A DNA stretch of 64,000 nucleotides from Desulfitobacterium_A nosdiversum (GCF_049860565.1 NZ_CP172056.1:1674001-1738000); one strand, 5' to 3'. Positions 7,198-16,817 are shown, counted from the stretch's first letter. The notes: generated by a model from the letters alone, not told the origin. Program-made: numbers and translations.

Positions 7198-9975
7198 ATG
7201 GATTACCGGGATACTCTAAACCTACCGGAAACCGATTTTCCAATGCGTGGGAATCTGCCCCAACGCGAACCGGAGATTTTGAAGAAATGGGAAGAAAGCA
7301 ATCTTTACGAGCGTGTGCAAAAAGCAAGAGCGGGTCACCCTAAGTTTATTCTGCATGATGGTCCCCCTTATGCCAACGGAGATATCCATCTCGGTCATGC
7401 TTTAAATAAGGTACTCAAAGATATTATTGTTAAGTATAAGACGATGATGGGCTATGACGCTCCTTATGTACCGGGCTGGGATACGCATGGACTGCCGATC
7501 GAGCAGCAGGTAATTAAAAAGTTAGGCGTAAATCGGCATGCGGTTTCTCATCTTGAATTTCGCGCCCGTTGTAAAGAATATGCTAAGAAATACGTAAGTA
7601 TCCAGCGGGATGGTTTTAAACGTTTAGGTGTTCGTGGGGATTGGGAACATCCCTATCTTACTCTCCATAAAAATTATGAAGCTGAGCAAATCGGTGTTTT
7701 TGGCGAAATGGCCAAAAAAGGCTATATTTATAAAGGCTTAAAACCGGTATATTGGTGCCCCTCATGTGAAACAGCTTTAGCAGAAGCTGAAATTGAATAT
7801 GCGGACACAACCTCTTCCGCGATATATGTAAAGTTTGCTGTTCAAGATGGCAAGGGAATTCTTAACGATAAAAATACGTATATTGTCATTTGGACAACGA
7901 CTCCCTGGACCATTCCTGCCAACGTGGCTATTAGTGCCCACCCGGATTTCACTTATGCTCAAGTCAAAGTTGGGGAAGAGCATTGGCTGCTGGCAGAAGG
8001 TCTTCTCGAACGACTTCGGGGTCTTTGGAATCTGGAATTGCCTGTTGAGAAAACCTGCCAAGGAAAGGATCTGGAAAGAATAACATGTAAACATCCGCTT
8101 CTGGATAGGGAATCGCTTCTTATTCTGGGTGAGCATGTGACTCTGGAACAAGGTACGGGTTTCGTTCATACTGCTCCCGGCCATGGGGAAGACGACTTTA
8201 TTGTCGGTAAAAAATACGGATTGCCCGTGATTTGTCCTGTTGACCACCAGGGAAAGTTTACAGAAGAAGGCGGACCTTATGTCGGGCTTAAAGTTGACAA
8301 GGCAAACCCAATCGTGATCGAGGATTTGAAAAAGTGCAATGCGTTGGTGCTTGAGGAAAAGATTAAGCATAGTTATCCTCATTGCTGGCGCTGTAAACAT
8401 CAGATCATTTTCAGAGCGACTGAACAATGGTTTGCCTCAATCGATGGGTTTCGCAAAGAGGCCTTAGAGCAGATTGATCAAGTTCAATGGATTCCTTCTT
8501 GGGGTAAAGACCGAATTTATAACATGATCAGAGACCGGGGTGACTGGTGTATTTCCCGGCAACGGACCTGGGGTGTGCCTATCCCTATTTTCTACTGTGA
8601 AGAATGCGGCAAAGAACTCGTAAACGATGCAACGATTGCGAAGCTTCAGGAGATTTTCCGCAAAGAAGGTTCGGATGCGTGGTTCGCCCATACGGCGGAG
8701 GAACTGCTGCCAGAGGGTACGACCTGTTCCTGCGGCGGTCATACTTTCCGTAAAGAAACGGATATCATGGATGTTTGGTTCGATTCTGGAACGAGCCACA
8801 CCGGAGTGTTAAAACAAAGAGAAGAACTGACTTGGCCCGCTGACCTTTATCTCGAAGGCTCGGATCAACATCGGGGGTGGTTTAATTCTTCTCTGTCTAC
8901 AGCTGTCGCCGCCTTCGGCAAGGCTCCATATAAGGCCGTTCTTACCCATGGTTTCCTTGTTGATGAGCAAGGACGTAAACAATCAAAATCTCTGGGTAAT
9001 GGCGTCGATCCAATTCAGGTTATGAACCAAATGGGTGCAGATATTTTAAGACTCTGGGTTTCTTCGGCCGATTACAAAAATGATGTCGCTGCTTCACCGC
9101 GGATTATGAAACAGATGACTGAGGCTTATCGCAAAATCAGAAATACCTTGCGTTTCTTGCTGAGCAATTTGAAGGATTTTGATCCTGCGAAGGACCAAGT
9201 TCCTTACAGCAAGCTTCCTGAGATCGACCGTTGGGCCCTTCTTCAATTAGGGAAGGTTATTGACCGCGTTCTTGAAGGCTATGAAAAATATGAGTTCCAC
9301 TGGGTATATCATACCGCGCATAATTTCTGTACGGTTGAGTTAAGTTCTATCTATCTGGATATTGCCAAAGACCGTCTTTATGTTGAAGGGAAAAACTCTG
9401 AACTTCGACGTTCTGCGCAGACCGTGCTTTATCAAACTTTAGATGCTTTAGTTCGATTATTAGCTCCAGTGCTTACGTTTACAATGGATGAAATTTGGCC
9501 CTATGTCCCAGGCGTTGCCGAAGCTTCAAATATCCAAATTGAGGAAATGCCAAAAGCTAAGCCTGAATGGAAGGATGAAGAGCTTGAAGCTAAATGGGAC
9601 CGTATTCTAGATATACGTGCAGAAGTAACGAAAGCTTTGGAAAAAGCCCGTCAAGATAAGCTCATCAATCATCCGCTAACGGCACAAGTTGATCTTTATA
9701 CTCCAGCGGATCTTTATGAGTTCCTGAAAAAAGTTCCTAAGCTTACGGATATTTTTATCGTTTCTGCTGTGGAATTGCATCAAGCGGCAGGTACCAAGCC
9801 TCAGGATGCGGCTTCTGCGGAATCGATTGAAGGATTAAGCATTAAGGTCAGTCCTGCAACAGGTGAAAAGTGCGAGCGCTGTTGGATGTATCATACTGAA
9901 GTTGGGAAGGATGAAAAACATCCTTCGCTTTGTCCGCGTTGTGCTTCGGTAGTTCATGAACTAGAAACAGAATAG
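7198..9975 (+). CDS. ileS: Isoleucyl-tRNA synthetase
   Basis: This class I synthetase of about 925 residues has the HIGH-type motif HLGH at residues 64-67, a CP1 editing domain (IWTTTPWTIPANVAI, GTGFVHTAPGHGEDD), and the second signature at about residue 594. That signature reads KQSKSLGNG, with Gln replacing the Met of KMSKS. The C-terminal zinc ribbon is CERCWMYH...CPRC near residue 891. It charges tRNA-Ile and edits Val-tRNA-Ile. The ATG at 7198 is preferred because AGGAGG at 7185-7190 is 7 bases upstream; an ATG at 7192 lies too close. It is a single-gene unit controlled by the T-box and closed by a terminator. Confidence 0.97.
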   Translation: MDYRDTLNLPETDFPMRGNLPQREPEILKKWEESNLYERVQKARAGHPKFILHDGPPYANGDIHLGHALNKVLKDIIVKYKTMMGYDAPYVPGWDTHGLPIEQQVIKKLGVNRHAVSHLEFRARCKEYAKKYVSIQRDGFKRLGVRGDWEHPYLTLHKNYEAEQIGVFGEMAKKGYIYKGLKPVYWCPSCETALAEAEIEYADTTSSAIYVKFAVQDGKGILNDKNTYIVIWTTTPWTIPANVAISAHPDFTYAQVKVGEEHWLLAEGLLERLRGLWNLELPVEKTCQGKDLERITCKHPLLDRESLLILGEHVTLEQGTGFVHTAPGHGEDDFIVGKKYGLPVICPVDHQGKFTEEGGPYVGLKVDKANPIVIEDLKKCNALVLEEKIKHSYPHCWRCKHQIIFRATEQWFASIDGFRKEALEQIDQVQWIPSWGKDRIYNMIRDRGDWCISRQRTWGVPIPIFYCEECGKELVNDATIAKLQEIFRKEGSDAWFAHTAEELLPEGTTCSCGGHTFRKETDIMDVWFDSGTSHTGVLKQREELTWPADLYLEGSDQHRGWFNSSLSTAVAAFGKAPYKAVLTHGFLVDEQGRKQSKSLGNGVDPIQVMNQMGADILRLWVSSADYKNDVAASPRIMKQMTEAYRKIRNTLRFLLSNLKDFDPAKDQVPYSKLPEIDRWALLQLGKVIDRVLEGYEKYEFHWVYHTAHNFCTVELSSIYLDIAKDRLYVEGKNSELRRSAQTVLYQTLDALVRLLAPVLTFTMDEIWPYVPGVAEASNIQIEEMPKAKPEWKDEELEAKWDRILDIRAEVTKALEKARQDKLINHPLTAQVDLYTPADLYEFLKKVPKLTDIFIVSAVELHQAAGTKPQDAASAESIEGLSIKVSPATGEKCERCWMYHTEVGKDEKHPSLCPRCASVVHELETE

Positions 9976-9989
9976 TCTATTATTAAGAG

Positions 9990-10036
9990 ATGAGTCCTTG
10001 GAGCAGCATCGAATGCTCTTGGGACTCATTATTTTA
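9990..10036 (+). terminator. Rho-independent terminator after ileS
   Basis: ATGAGTCCTTGGAGCA pairs with TGCTCTTGGGACTCAT (minor mismatches) and is followed by TATTTTAAATTT. It starts about 15 bases after the ileS stop. Confidence 0.85.
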
Positions 10037-10197
10037 AATTTATAGAAAATTTCCAATTCCCTTTTTGCGCTTTTTTAAATGGACAAGATATCATAAACTA
10101 TTATAGAATTATCCTAGATTAGAAAATTTGCTCTTAATCTTCAAATATATTAAAAAGTTAAATCATTAAAATTTTAGGTGTTAAGGAAGTGGATCAC

Positions 10198-11055
10198 ATG
10201 ATTCTCACCTCAGAGATTGCCGAGCGAATTTCTCATTTGATTTATTCAGAGACAGGGTTTCATACCATTATTTGTGATGCAACAGGAAAAATAATTGCAG
10301 ATACTGCAGGCACCCGAGTAGGGCATCAACATGCGGGAAGTAAGCGGGTTTTAACAACTTCAACACGTGAAATTGTTATTACAAAAGAGGACGAGGAGCG
10401 TTCGGGCGGAGCGCTTCATGAGGGCTACCATATTGTCATTGAAATGGATGGGCACAAACTTGGAAGCTTTGGAGTTGCAGGCCCAGTTGCGACAGTTACG
10501 CCAATAGCCCGAATTGCTGTGGCTATAGTTCTTTCGTTGCTCAGGGATGAGGAAGTGAAAGAAATAATTCGTAATCATGTAGAACATTTACGAAGCGCAA
10601 TCGAACAAGCCGCAGGAGCAATCCAGCAAATGGCGGCATCGGCTCAAGAAGTTGCAGGTATCAGTCAAACGGTGTCTGAAGTTGCACAAGACGGTAAAGA
10701 ACAAGTGAAGGCCACGGCAAACATCCTTGAATTTATCCGCCGTGTCTCTACGCAAACCAACTTGTTAGGTTTAAATGCAGCTATCGAAGCTGCTCGGGCT
10801 GGGGAACATGGAAAAGGATTTTCTGTTGTCGCGGGGGAAGTCCGTAAATTAGCTGAGGACAGTAACCGGTCAGCAAATGAAATAGGAACGATTTTGAATC
10901 AATTTCATGAAGTCATCGATCGGATCACGCAAGGGGTCGAACAAAACAAGGTGATCACTGAGGAGCAGGCGAAGGCGACTCAAAACATTACTGTGATGAT
11001 TGAAGGAGTACAGCGTGTCGGCGATGAACTAAATGAGTTGGCTCTCAAATTGTAA
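10198..11055 (+). CDS. Soluble methyl-accepting chemotaxis-type protein with N-terminal diacid-recognition-like sensor
   Basis: This protein of about 285 residues has no membrane segment. Residues 1-130 (MILTSEIAERISHLI, ATGKIIADT, EGYHIVIEMDGHKLGSFGVAG, IARIAVAIVLSLL) resemble the sugar-diacid/CdaR-type N-terminal sensor. Residues about 135-285 form a short MCP signalling hairpin whose tip is TQTNLLGLNAAIEAARAGE. The ATG at 10198 has AAGGAAG 8 bases upstream; a GTG at 10189 would add three residues. It lies alone between ileS and the glycine operon, with no che genes adjacent. It is likely a cytoplasmic transducer for an organic acid or a metabolic signal, but the ligand is unknown. A similarly built protein is encoded at 39829-40974. 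Confidence 0.82.
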   Translation: MILTSEIAERISHLIYSETGFHTIICDATGKIIADTAGTRVGHQHAGSKRVLTTSTREIVITKEDEERSGGALHEGYHIVIEMDGHKLGSFGVAGPVATVTPIARIAVAIVLSLLRDEEVKEIIRNHVEHLRSAIEQAAGAIQQMAASAQEVAGISQTVSEVAQDGKEQVKATANILEFIRRVSTQTNLLGLNAAIEAARAGEHGKGFSVVAGEVRKLAEDSNRSANEIGTILNQFHEVIDRITQGVEQNKVITEEQAKATQNITVMIEGVQRVGDELNELALKL

Positions 11056-11124
11056 TCGATAAGTATGAACAGTAAAGGTCTGAAATTTTTCGTAAATTTT
11101 TTATAAAATATTTATCATTTTTTA

Positions 11125-11154
11125 TAGACGAAACGATAACTTCCTGCGTATAAT
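11125..11154 (+). promoter_or_regulatory. Promoter for the glycine riboswitch/gcv operon
   Basis: TATAAT occurs at 11149-11154, with a TTGACA-like TAGACG at 11125-11130 (18-base spacer). It lies about 40 bases before the first glycine aptamer. Confidence 0.6.
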
Positions 11155-11194
11155 ATAGGGCATAGGAGAATTACATAAGAACCGAATGATTTCA

Positions 11195-11372
11195 GTGGGA
11201 GAGATCCGATCAGATTGGACGCCGAAGGAGCAAACTTCTTGATGTCGCTCATCAAGGATGGAAACTCTCAGGCAAATGTACTGCTGAAAGACGGTGCTCT
11301 GGAGAGTTTCTCAGATGAGAACACCAAAGGGGAAGCCGACAGGCGAATCTCTCAGGTTAAAGGACAGAGGAA
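11195..11372 (+). promoter_or_regulatory. Tandem glycine riboswitch
   Basis: Two gcvT-type aptamers follow each other. The first begins GGGAGAG near 11197 and contains CGCCGAAGGAGCAAAC and AACTCTCAGGCAAA. The second runs from GCTCTGGAGAGTTTC through ACACCAAAGGGGAAG, AGGCGAATCTCTCAGG and GGACAGAG. Glycine binding is expected to prevent formation of the terminator just downstream and so switch on the glycine cleavage operon. The match to the known class and to the downstream genes is strong. Confidence 0.95.
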
Positions 11373-11401
11373 ACGCGACGCGTTTATCCTCTGTTTTTTT
11401 G
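11365..11401 (+). terminator. Expression-platform terminator of the glycine riboswitch
   Basis: CAGAGGAAACG pairs with CGTTTATCCTCTG and is followed by seven T residues. The 5' arm overlaps the end of the second aptamer (GGACAGAGG), as expected for a ligand-controlled terminator. Confidence 0.88.
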
Positions 11402-11521
11402 TGTCTTTTTAGGGAAAACAATTATTCACTCCCAGCTGCACACTTTGATCTGTCTGTCACATTCATTTTCATGAAAGCTTTAAACTTGGTCATACTCAAT
11501 TCTAAGGAGGTGTCATTTTTA

Positions 11522-12625
11522 ATGACGGAACTTAAACGTACTCCGCTCTATGAGGAGCATCTTGGCGCTAAAGCAAAGCTTATTGATTTTGGCGGCTGGG
11601 AAATGCCTGTTCAATATGCGGGAGTGATTGAAGAACATCATACCGTCCGTAATAAGGCAGGGCTTTTTGATGTGTCCCATATGGGTGAAGTAAATGTAAC
11701 AGGGAAGGATGCACTTCCTTATGTACAGAACTTGATCACAAATGATGTTAAGCGTATTCAAGACGGGCAGATTCTCTATTCCCCGATGTGTTACCCTGAC
11801 GGAGGAATTGTCGATGATCTCCTTGTTTATCGCTATGACTCAGAACATTTCTTCATTGTTGTCAATGCTTCCAATACGGATAAAGATTATGCCTGGATGC
11901 AGGAACAGGCAGGCAGTTATGAAGTTCAAGTGGAGAATGTTTCAAGCCAATATGCTCAATTAGCGTTACAAGGTCCTTTAGCTGAGCAGATTCTGCAAAG
12001 AATAACTTCTGTTGACCTCGCAGAAATAAAATACTATTGGTTTAAACACGGAGAAATTGATGGTGTGCCCAGCCTTATTTCGCGGACTGGGTATACAGGG
12101 GAAGATGGATTTGAAATTTACATAGCTCCGGATAAAGCATCATGGCTCTGGCAAAAGATTCTTGAAGAAGGGTCTTCGGAAGGTGTTAAACCGATAGGAC
12201 TCGGTGCTCGGGATACCTTGCGTTTTGAAGCGCGGTTACCCCTTTACGGCAATGAATTAGGTCCGGATATTTCTCCTCTCGAAGCAGGAATCGGATTTTT
12301 CGTCAAACTGGGCAAAGAAAAATTCATTGGCAAGGAAGCACTGGAGGCTCAAAAGGCAGAAGGTATTCCTCGCAAACTTGTCGGTTTAGAAGTGATTGAA
12401 CGAGGAATTGCCCGTTCGCATTATTCCCTGCAAAAAAACGGAGAAGAAGTGGGGTATGTAACCTCGGGATCCTTTTCACCGACCCTGAATAAAAATATCG
12501 CCTTGGGGTTAATTCGAGCGGATTTAGCTGAGCTAGGTTCAACCTTAGATGTCATCATTCGCGGCAAAGCAGTAAAAGTTCAAATCACGGCTACTCCCTT
12601 TTATAAAAGGGAAAAAATGAAATAA
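11522..12625 (+). CDS. gcvT: Glycine cleavage system aminomethyltransferase (T protein)
   Basis: This 367-residue protein begins MTELKRTPLYEEHL and has the GcvT folate-binding and C-terminal barrel domains: DFGGWEMPVQYAG, FDVSHMGE, RTGYTGEDGFEIY, and GARDTLRFEARLPLYGNEL. It transfers the methylene group from the lipoyl-bound aminomethyl intermediate to tetrahydrofolate and releases ammonia. The ATG at 11522 follows AAGGAGGTG; a longer in-frame opening to 11294 runs through the riboswitch and is not coding. It is the first gene of gcvT-H-PA-PB. Confidence 0.96.
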   Translation: MTELKRTPLYEEHLGAKAKLIDFGGWEMPVQYAGVIEEHHTVRNKAGLFDVSHMGEVNVTGKDALPYVQNLITNDVKRIQDGQILYSPMCYPDGGIVDDLLVYRYDSEHFFIVVNASNTDKDYAWMQEQAGSYEVQVENVSSQYAQLALQGPLAEQILQRITSVDLAEIKYYWFKHGEIDGVPSLISRTGYTGEDGFEIYIAPDKASWLWQKILEEGSSEGVKPIGLGARDTLRFEARLPLYGNELGPDISPLEAGIGFFVKLGKEKFIGKEALEAQKAEGIPRKLVGLEVIERGIARSHYSLQKNGEEVGYVTSGSFSPTLNKNIALGLIRADLAELGSTLDVIIRGKAVKVQITATPFYKREKMK

Positions 12626-12661
12626 TAACAAAAACAAATTATAAATGAGGAGGAATTTATC

Positions 12662-13048
12662 ATGAATCCAACCGATTTAAAGTACACCACTACGCATGAG
12701 TGGGCAAAAGTTGAAGGGAATATCGTTACTTTAGGAATCACAGATCACGCCCAAGAAAGTTTAGGGGATGTTGTTTTTGTTGAGCTTCCGGAGGAAGGCG
12801 CAGAGGTGAAAGCCGGAGAGGCTTACGGCACGGTCGAATCAGTAAAGGCCGTTTCCGATATTGTTTCGTCGGTGAGCGGAAAGGTCATCGAGTTTAACGC
12901 CGCTATCCTTGATACTCCCGAAACACTGAATAGTGATCCATATGGTGAAGGATGGCTCATTAAAGTCGAAGCCGATGATGTGAAAGAGCTTGATGCTTTG
13001 ATGTCTGCGGCAGAATACGAATCCTTTGCCGAGGAGGAGGAGCACTAA
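12662..13048 (+). CDS. gcvH: Glycine cleavage system H protein
   Basis: This 128-residue lipoyl carrier has the motif GTVESVKAVSD with the lipoylated Lys at residue 62, followed by the family ending NSDPYGEGWLIK. It shuttles the aminomethyl group between the P and T proteins. It starts with GAGGAGGAATTTATC before the ATG. The acidic C-terminal tail (FAEEEEH) overlaps the sequence that supplies the ribosome site of the next gene. Confidence 0.97.
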   Translation: MNPTDLKYTTTHEWAKVEGNIVTLGITDHAQESLGDVVFVELPEEGAEVKAGEAYGTVESVKAVSDIVSSVSGKVIEFNAAILDTPETLNSDPYGEGWLIKVEADDVKELDALMSAAEYESFAEEEEH

Positions 13049-13049
13049 A

Positions 13050-14390
13050 ATGAATTATGTGCCGAACACAGTTAGTCAGCAGGACCGGATGTTGGCAAGA
13101 ATTGGGGTAAAATCGATTGATGAATTGTTTAAAGATATCCCTGAAACTGTTCGGCGCCAGGCCAAGCTAAGCATACCTGGCGGACTGGCAGAGCAAGATC
13201 TGGTCAAACTTGTTAAAGGGATTTCAAAACAAAATGGCAATTTGGAAGAGTATACTTCCTTCTTAGGAGCGGGAGCTTACGAGCATTATATTCCAAGCTT
13301 TGTGGATCAGCTTCTGATGCGTTCTGAATTTTACACAGCATATACGCCTTATCAGCCGGAAATCAGTCAAGGTACCCTCATTGCGATCTACGAATATCAG
13401 TCGTTAGTCTGTGAACTTACAGGAATGGATGCGGCAAACGCTTCCATGTATGACGGCGCTTCCGCCTTAGCCGAGGCTGCTCTCATGAGCTGCGACGCGA
13501 CACGCCGCAAGACAGTTCTTGTTCCGACAACGATCCATCCGGAATACCGTGAAGTTCTTCAAACTTACTTGCCTCCACGGGGAGTTGAGATCGTTGAAGT
13601 TCCATCTCAAGAAGGGGTTGTTGACTTAGCGGAATTAGAAAAACTCCTTGGGAAAAATGTTGCAGGAGTTCTTCTCCAAAGTCCTAATTTCTTCGGAGGA
13701 ATTGAAAAAGCAGCAGAAATCGGTGAACTTGCACATAACCAAGGAGCCCTTCTGATCATGTCGGTCAATCCCGTATCCTTGGGAATATTAAAATCGCCGA
13801 GTGAACTCGGAGCTGATATTGTTGTAGGTGAAGGGCAGCCTTTTGGCAATCCCCTGAACTATGGCGGCCCCTACTTGGGCTTTTTAGCAACACGTGCTAA
13901 GTATGTCCGCCGGATGCCTGGACGTATCGTAGGCGCAACAACCGATAAAAACGGTAAAAAGGGGTATGTACTTACCCTTCAGGCACGTGAACAGCATATT
14001 CGCCGTGAAAAGGCGACCTCAAATATTTGCTCAAATGAAGCACTCTGTGCATTGGCTTTCACGATTCACTTGACAGGCCTCGGTAAGAAAGGCTTAAAGA
14101 ATATGGCCAATTTGAACTTACAAAAAGCGCATTATGCTGCTCAGGAAATTTCCAAACTCCCTGGGATGAAACTTGCTTTTAACCAGCCTTTCTTCCATGA
14201 ATTTGTTATTGAAACAACAGCCAGCCCTGCCGAGATTAATAAAGAACTCCTGAAGGACAAGATTATCGGCGGGCTTGATCTTTCCCGTTTCTATCCCGAA
14301 ATGGATCATCATCTTTTATTCTGCGTAACTGAGACGAAGAGCAAGGCAGATATTGATCGGCTCGTGGTTGGAATGGAGGCAGTAAAATGA
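13050..14390 (+). CDS. gcvPA: Glycine dehydrogenase (decarboxylating) subunit 1
   Basis: This 446-residue protein is the N-terminal half of the PLP-dependent P protein, split from the lysine-bearing half as in Bacillus and other Firmicutes. Motifs are FLGAGAYEHYIPSFVDQL, FYTAYTPYQPEISQGTL, NASMYDGASALAEA, and FGNPLNYGGPYLGF. The ATG at 13050 follows GAGGAGGAGG 1 base after the gcvH stop, so translation is likely coupled. It forms the active enzyme with GcvPB, encoded directly downstream with a 4-base overlap. Confidence 0.96.
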   Translation: MNYVPNTVSQQDRMLARIGVKSIDELFKDIPETVRRQAKLSIPGGLAEQDLVKLVKGISKQNGNLEEYTSFLGAGAYEHYIPSFVDQLLMRSEFYTAYTPYQPEISQGTLIAIYEYQSLVCELTGMDAANASMYDGASALAEAALMSCDATRRKTVLVPTTIHPEYREVLQTYLPPRGVEIVEVPSQEGVVDLAELEKLLGKNVAGVLLQSPNFFGGIEKAAEIGELAHNQGALLIMSVNPVSLGILKSPSELGADIVVGEGQPFGNPLNYGGPYLGFLATRAKYVRRMPGRIVGATTDKNGKKGYVLTLQAREQHIRREKATSNICSNEALCALAFTIHLTGLGKKGLKNMANLNLQKAHYAAQEISKLPGMKLAFNQPFFHEFVIETTASPAEINKELLKDKIIGGLDLSRFYPEMDHHLLFCVTETKSKADIDRLVVGMEAVK

Positions 14391-15847
14391 GCGAATTAGA
14401 GTCTTTGATCATTGAGCAAAGCCGTGAAGGAAGAACTGCTGTCAGCTTGCCTCAATGCGATGTTCCTGAGGCTGCTCTTAATTCTCTTCTTCCTTCTGAA
14501 TACCTGCGTACGCAAGAACCGGAGCTGCCCGAAGTTTCTGAAGTGGATGCCGTTCGGCACTTCACCCGACTGTCGACGTATAACCATGGCGTTGACACAG
14601 GATTCTATCCGCTGGGATCCTGTACGATGAAATACAATCCTAAGGTCAATGAGATGCTGGCAAGGCTTCCAGGTTTCACAATGATGCATCCCTATCAGCC
14701 TGAGGAGCTGACACAGGGTTCCTTGCAGCTGATGTATGAATTGCAAAATGACCTGGCTCAAATTGCAGGAATGGATGCATTTACGCTGCAGCCGGCTGCC
14801 GGTGCTCACGGGGAGATGACGGGTATTTTAATCGTTAGAGCCTATCATGCTCACCGAAAGGATACAAAACGGACAAAAGTCATTGTACCGGATTCTGCTC
14901 ATGGTACGAATCCGGCAACGGCTGCAATGGCCGGTTTTGAAATTGTTCAAGTTCCTTCGAATGAACGCGGCGGTGTCGATATTGAAGCTCTGCGCAAAGT
15001 AGCCAATGAGGAAATCGCAGCACTAATGCTTACAAATCCTAATACATTAGGCCTTTTTGACGAGAACATTTTAGAAATCGCGGAAATTGTGCATAGTGTC
15101 GGTGGACTTGTCTACTACGATGGAGCGAATGCCAATGCCATTATGGGGCTTGCCCGGCCTGGTGATATGGGTTTTGATGCGGTGCATATCAACCTGCATA
15201 AAACGTTTTCTACGCCTCATGGCGGCGGTGGTCCAGGGGCAGGTCCTGTTGGAGTCAAAGAATTCTTAAAACCCTTTTTGCCCAAGCCTATTGTCATTAA
15301 GAAAGAGGATGGAAGCTATAGTCTGGACTATGACCGTCCGCTTTCCATTGGAAGAGTGCGAGCCTTTGTGGCGAATTTCGCTGTCTTAGTCAGGGCGTAC
15401 TCATACATTCGAGCACTGGGCGGGGATGGATTAAAAGAAGCGGCTCGGAATGCGGTACTCAATGCTAATTTTTTGATGAGTATACTTAAAGAACATTTCT
15501 ATCTTCCCTTTGATCGTGTATGTATGCATGAATTTATTATTACTCCGAAAGATCTGAAACCTTACGGTATCCATACCTTGGATATAGCCAAGCGGCTTCT
15601 TGACTACGGCTATCATCCGCCGACAATCTATTTCCCGCTGATCGTCGAAGAGGCAATGATGATTGAGCCCACAGAAACGGAAAACTTGGAAACCCTGGAG
15701 AAATTTGCGAATTCTCTAATCCGTATTGCGGAAGAAGGAAAGACAGATCCTGAGAAAGTAAAAAATGCTCCTTATGATACGTTGGTTACACGTTTGGATG
15801 AAACTTCAGCAGCTCGCCATCCAGATCTTCGTTGGCATAAAGGTTAA
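14387..15847 (+). CDS. gcvPB: Glycine dehydrogenase (decarboxylating) subunit 2
   Basis: This 486-residue C-terminal half of the P protein carries the PLP lysine at residue 272 in NLHKTFSTPHGGGGPG. Other blocks are GFYPLGSCTMKYNPK, QPAAGAHGEMTGI, and DSAHGTNPATAAM. It decarboxylates glycine and loads the aminomethyl group on GcvH. The start overlaps the gcvPA stop by 4 bases. A terminator follows, so the operon ends here; the lipoamide dehydrogenase must be encoded elsewhere. Confidence 0.96.
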   Translation: MSELESLIIEQSREGRTAVSLPQCDVPEAALNSLLPSEYLRTQEPELPEVSEVDAVRHFTRLSTYNHGVDTGFYPLGSCTMKYNPKVNEMLARLPGFTMMHPYQPEELTQGSLQLMYELQNDLAQIAGMDAFTLQPAAGAHGEMTGILIVRAYHAHRKDTKRTKVIVPDSAHGTNPATAAMAGFEIVQVPSNERGGVDIEALRKVANEEIAALMLTNPNTLGLFDENILEIAEIVHSVGGLVYYDGANANAIMGLARPGDMGFDAVHINLHKTFSTPHGGGGPGAGPVGVKEFLKPFLPKPIVIKKEDGSYSLDYDRPLSIGRVRAFVANFAVLVRAYSYIRALGGDGLKEAARNAVLNANFLMSILKEHFYLPFDRVCMHEFIITPKDLKPYGIHTLDIAKRLLDYGYHPPTIYFPLIVEEAMMIEPTETENLETLEKFANSLIRIAEEGKTDPEKVKNAPYDTLVTRLDETSAARHPDLRWHKG

Positions 15848-15851
15848 ATTG

Positions 15852-15884
15852 TTAAGGTCGCCGGTAGGGCGGCCTTTTAAATTT
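15852..15884 (+). terminator. Terminator of the gcv operon
   Basis: AAGGTCGCC pairs with GGGCGGCCTTTT (loop GGTA) and runs into TTTTAAATTTTG directly after the gcvPB stop. Confidence 0.8.
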
Positions 15885-16012
15885 TGTTTGAAAAAATCAA
15901 GGATATTGCTTTAGCTTGCTCTAATTTCTTATACGTTGAGCCTTAAACAGCAGGAATTAAGGAATTAGAAGAGAAGTTATACAAAATAAAAATTAGAAAT
16001 AAAGGATGTGTA

Positions 16013-16750
16013 ATGGGTATGCGAGTCGAAGTTCTTCCTTGTGCTGGGGCCCCTTTCCTTCCTTATTTAGAAGATAAGCTTGTCATTGTTATCGATGTGT
16101 TAAGAGCAACAAGCACAATGGTTACAGCGTTAGCTAATGGGTGTCAGGCCATAATCCCGGTTCTTAGTCCTGAAGAAGCCCTAGCTAAACGTTTGGAAAC
16201 GCCGGGTGCACTTCTTGGCGGCGAACGTCAGGCTGTGCTCATTGATGGTTTTGATTTGGGAAACTCACCTTTTGACTATGCTCCAGAAAAAGTGGGCGGG
16301 AAACGTGTGATCATGACGACGACAAATGGAACCCGTGCCATTCGTGCCGCTTCTGAGGCTAAGGCTGTTTGGATGGCTTCTTTTCTTAATCTTGAGAGCA
16401 TTGTGCGTGAGATTTTCCGTCTTAAACAAAAGGCTTCAATAGAAGGAATTGTTGTTTTTTGTGCAGGAACGGAGGATCGATTTGATCTTCCTGACACGTT
16501 ATGTGCAGGTATGCTCATTGATGCTCTTGGTCCAGATATTGGACTTAATGATTTAGGAGAAGCTGCCCGGATGCTCTACCAGATTTCTAAGAATAACCTT
16601 CTTGATATCATTAAACAATCGGATCATGGTAAGCTTTTATTCAAATTAGGTTTTGAAAAGGATGTTTTCTATTGCTCCACATCTAATATTCTTCCTATTG
16701 TGCCTGTTCTCGTGAATGGAGAGGTTATATGGCAAATGGGGGGACTATAA
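16013..16750 (+). CDS. comB: 2-phosphosulfolactate phosphatase family protein (ComB-like)
   Basis: This 245-residue protein matches the ComB family: VIVIDVLRATSTMVTALANG near residues 25-45, LLGGERQAVLIDGFDLGNSP, TTTNGTRAIRAA, and FCAGTEDRFDLPDTLCAG. ComB removes phosphate from 2-phosphosulfolactate, originally in coenzyme M synthesis; in bacteria it can give sulfolactate as an end product. No comA (phosphosulfolactate synthase) lies next to it, so its real substrate here is uncertain. AAAGGATG lies a few bases before the ATG. It appears to be a monocistronic gene between terminators and the pta promoter. Confidence 0.86.
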   Translation: MGMRVEVLPCAGAPFLPYLEDKLVIVIDVLRATSTMVTALANGCQAIIPVLSPEEALAKRLETPGALLGGERQAVLIDGFDLGNSPFDYAPEKVGGKRVIMTTTNGTRAIRAASEAKAVWMASFLNLESIVREIFRLKQKASIEGIVVFCAGTEDRFDLPDTLCAGMLIDALGPDIGLNDLGEAARMLYQISKNNLLDIIKQSDHGKLLFKLGFEKDVFYCSTSNILPIVPVLVNGEVIWQMGGL

Positions 16751-16817
16751 GAAAAAAAGTTATTTTTAAAATATTTAAAAAATTAGTTAATAAGGTCCAT
16801 TTTCGGGAAAAAAAGAG

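Noticed and set aside
7777..8427. Long minus-strand open frame opposite ileS
   Set aside because: It lies entirely within ileS, shows no domain, and has no ribosome site; a shadow of the real gene's codon bias.
11294..11521. N-terminal extension of gcvT through the riboswitch
   Set aside because: The extra codons cover the second glycine aptamer and terminator; the AAGGAGGTG before ATG 11522 and the family N-terminus fix the start.
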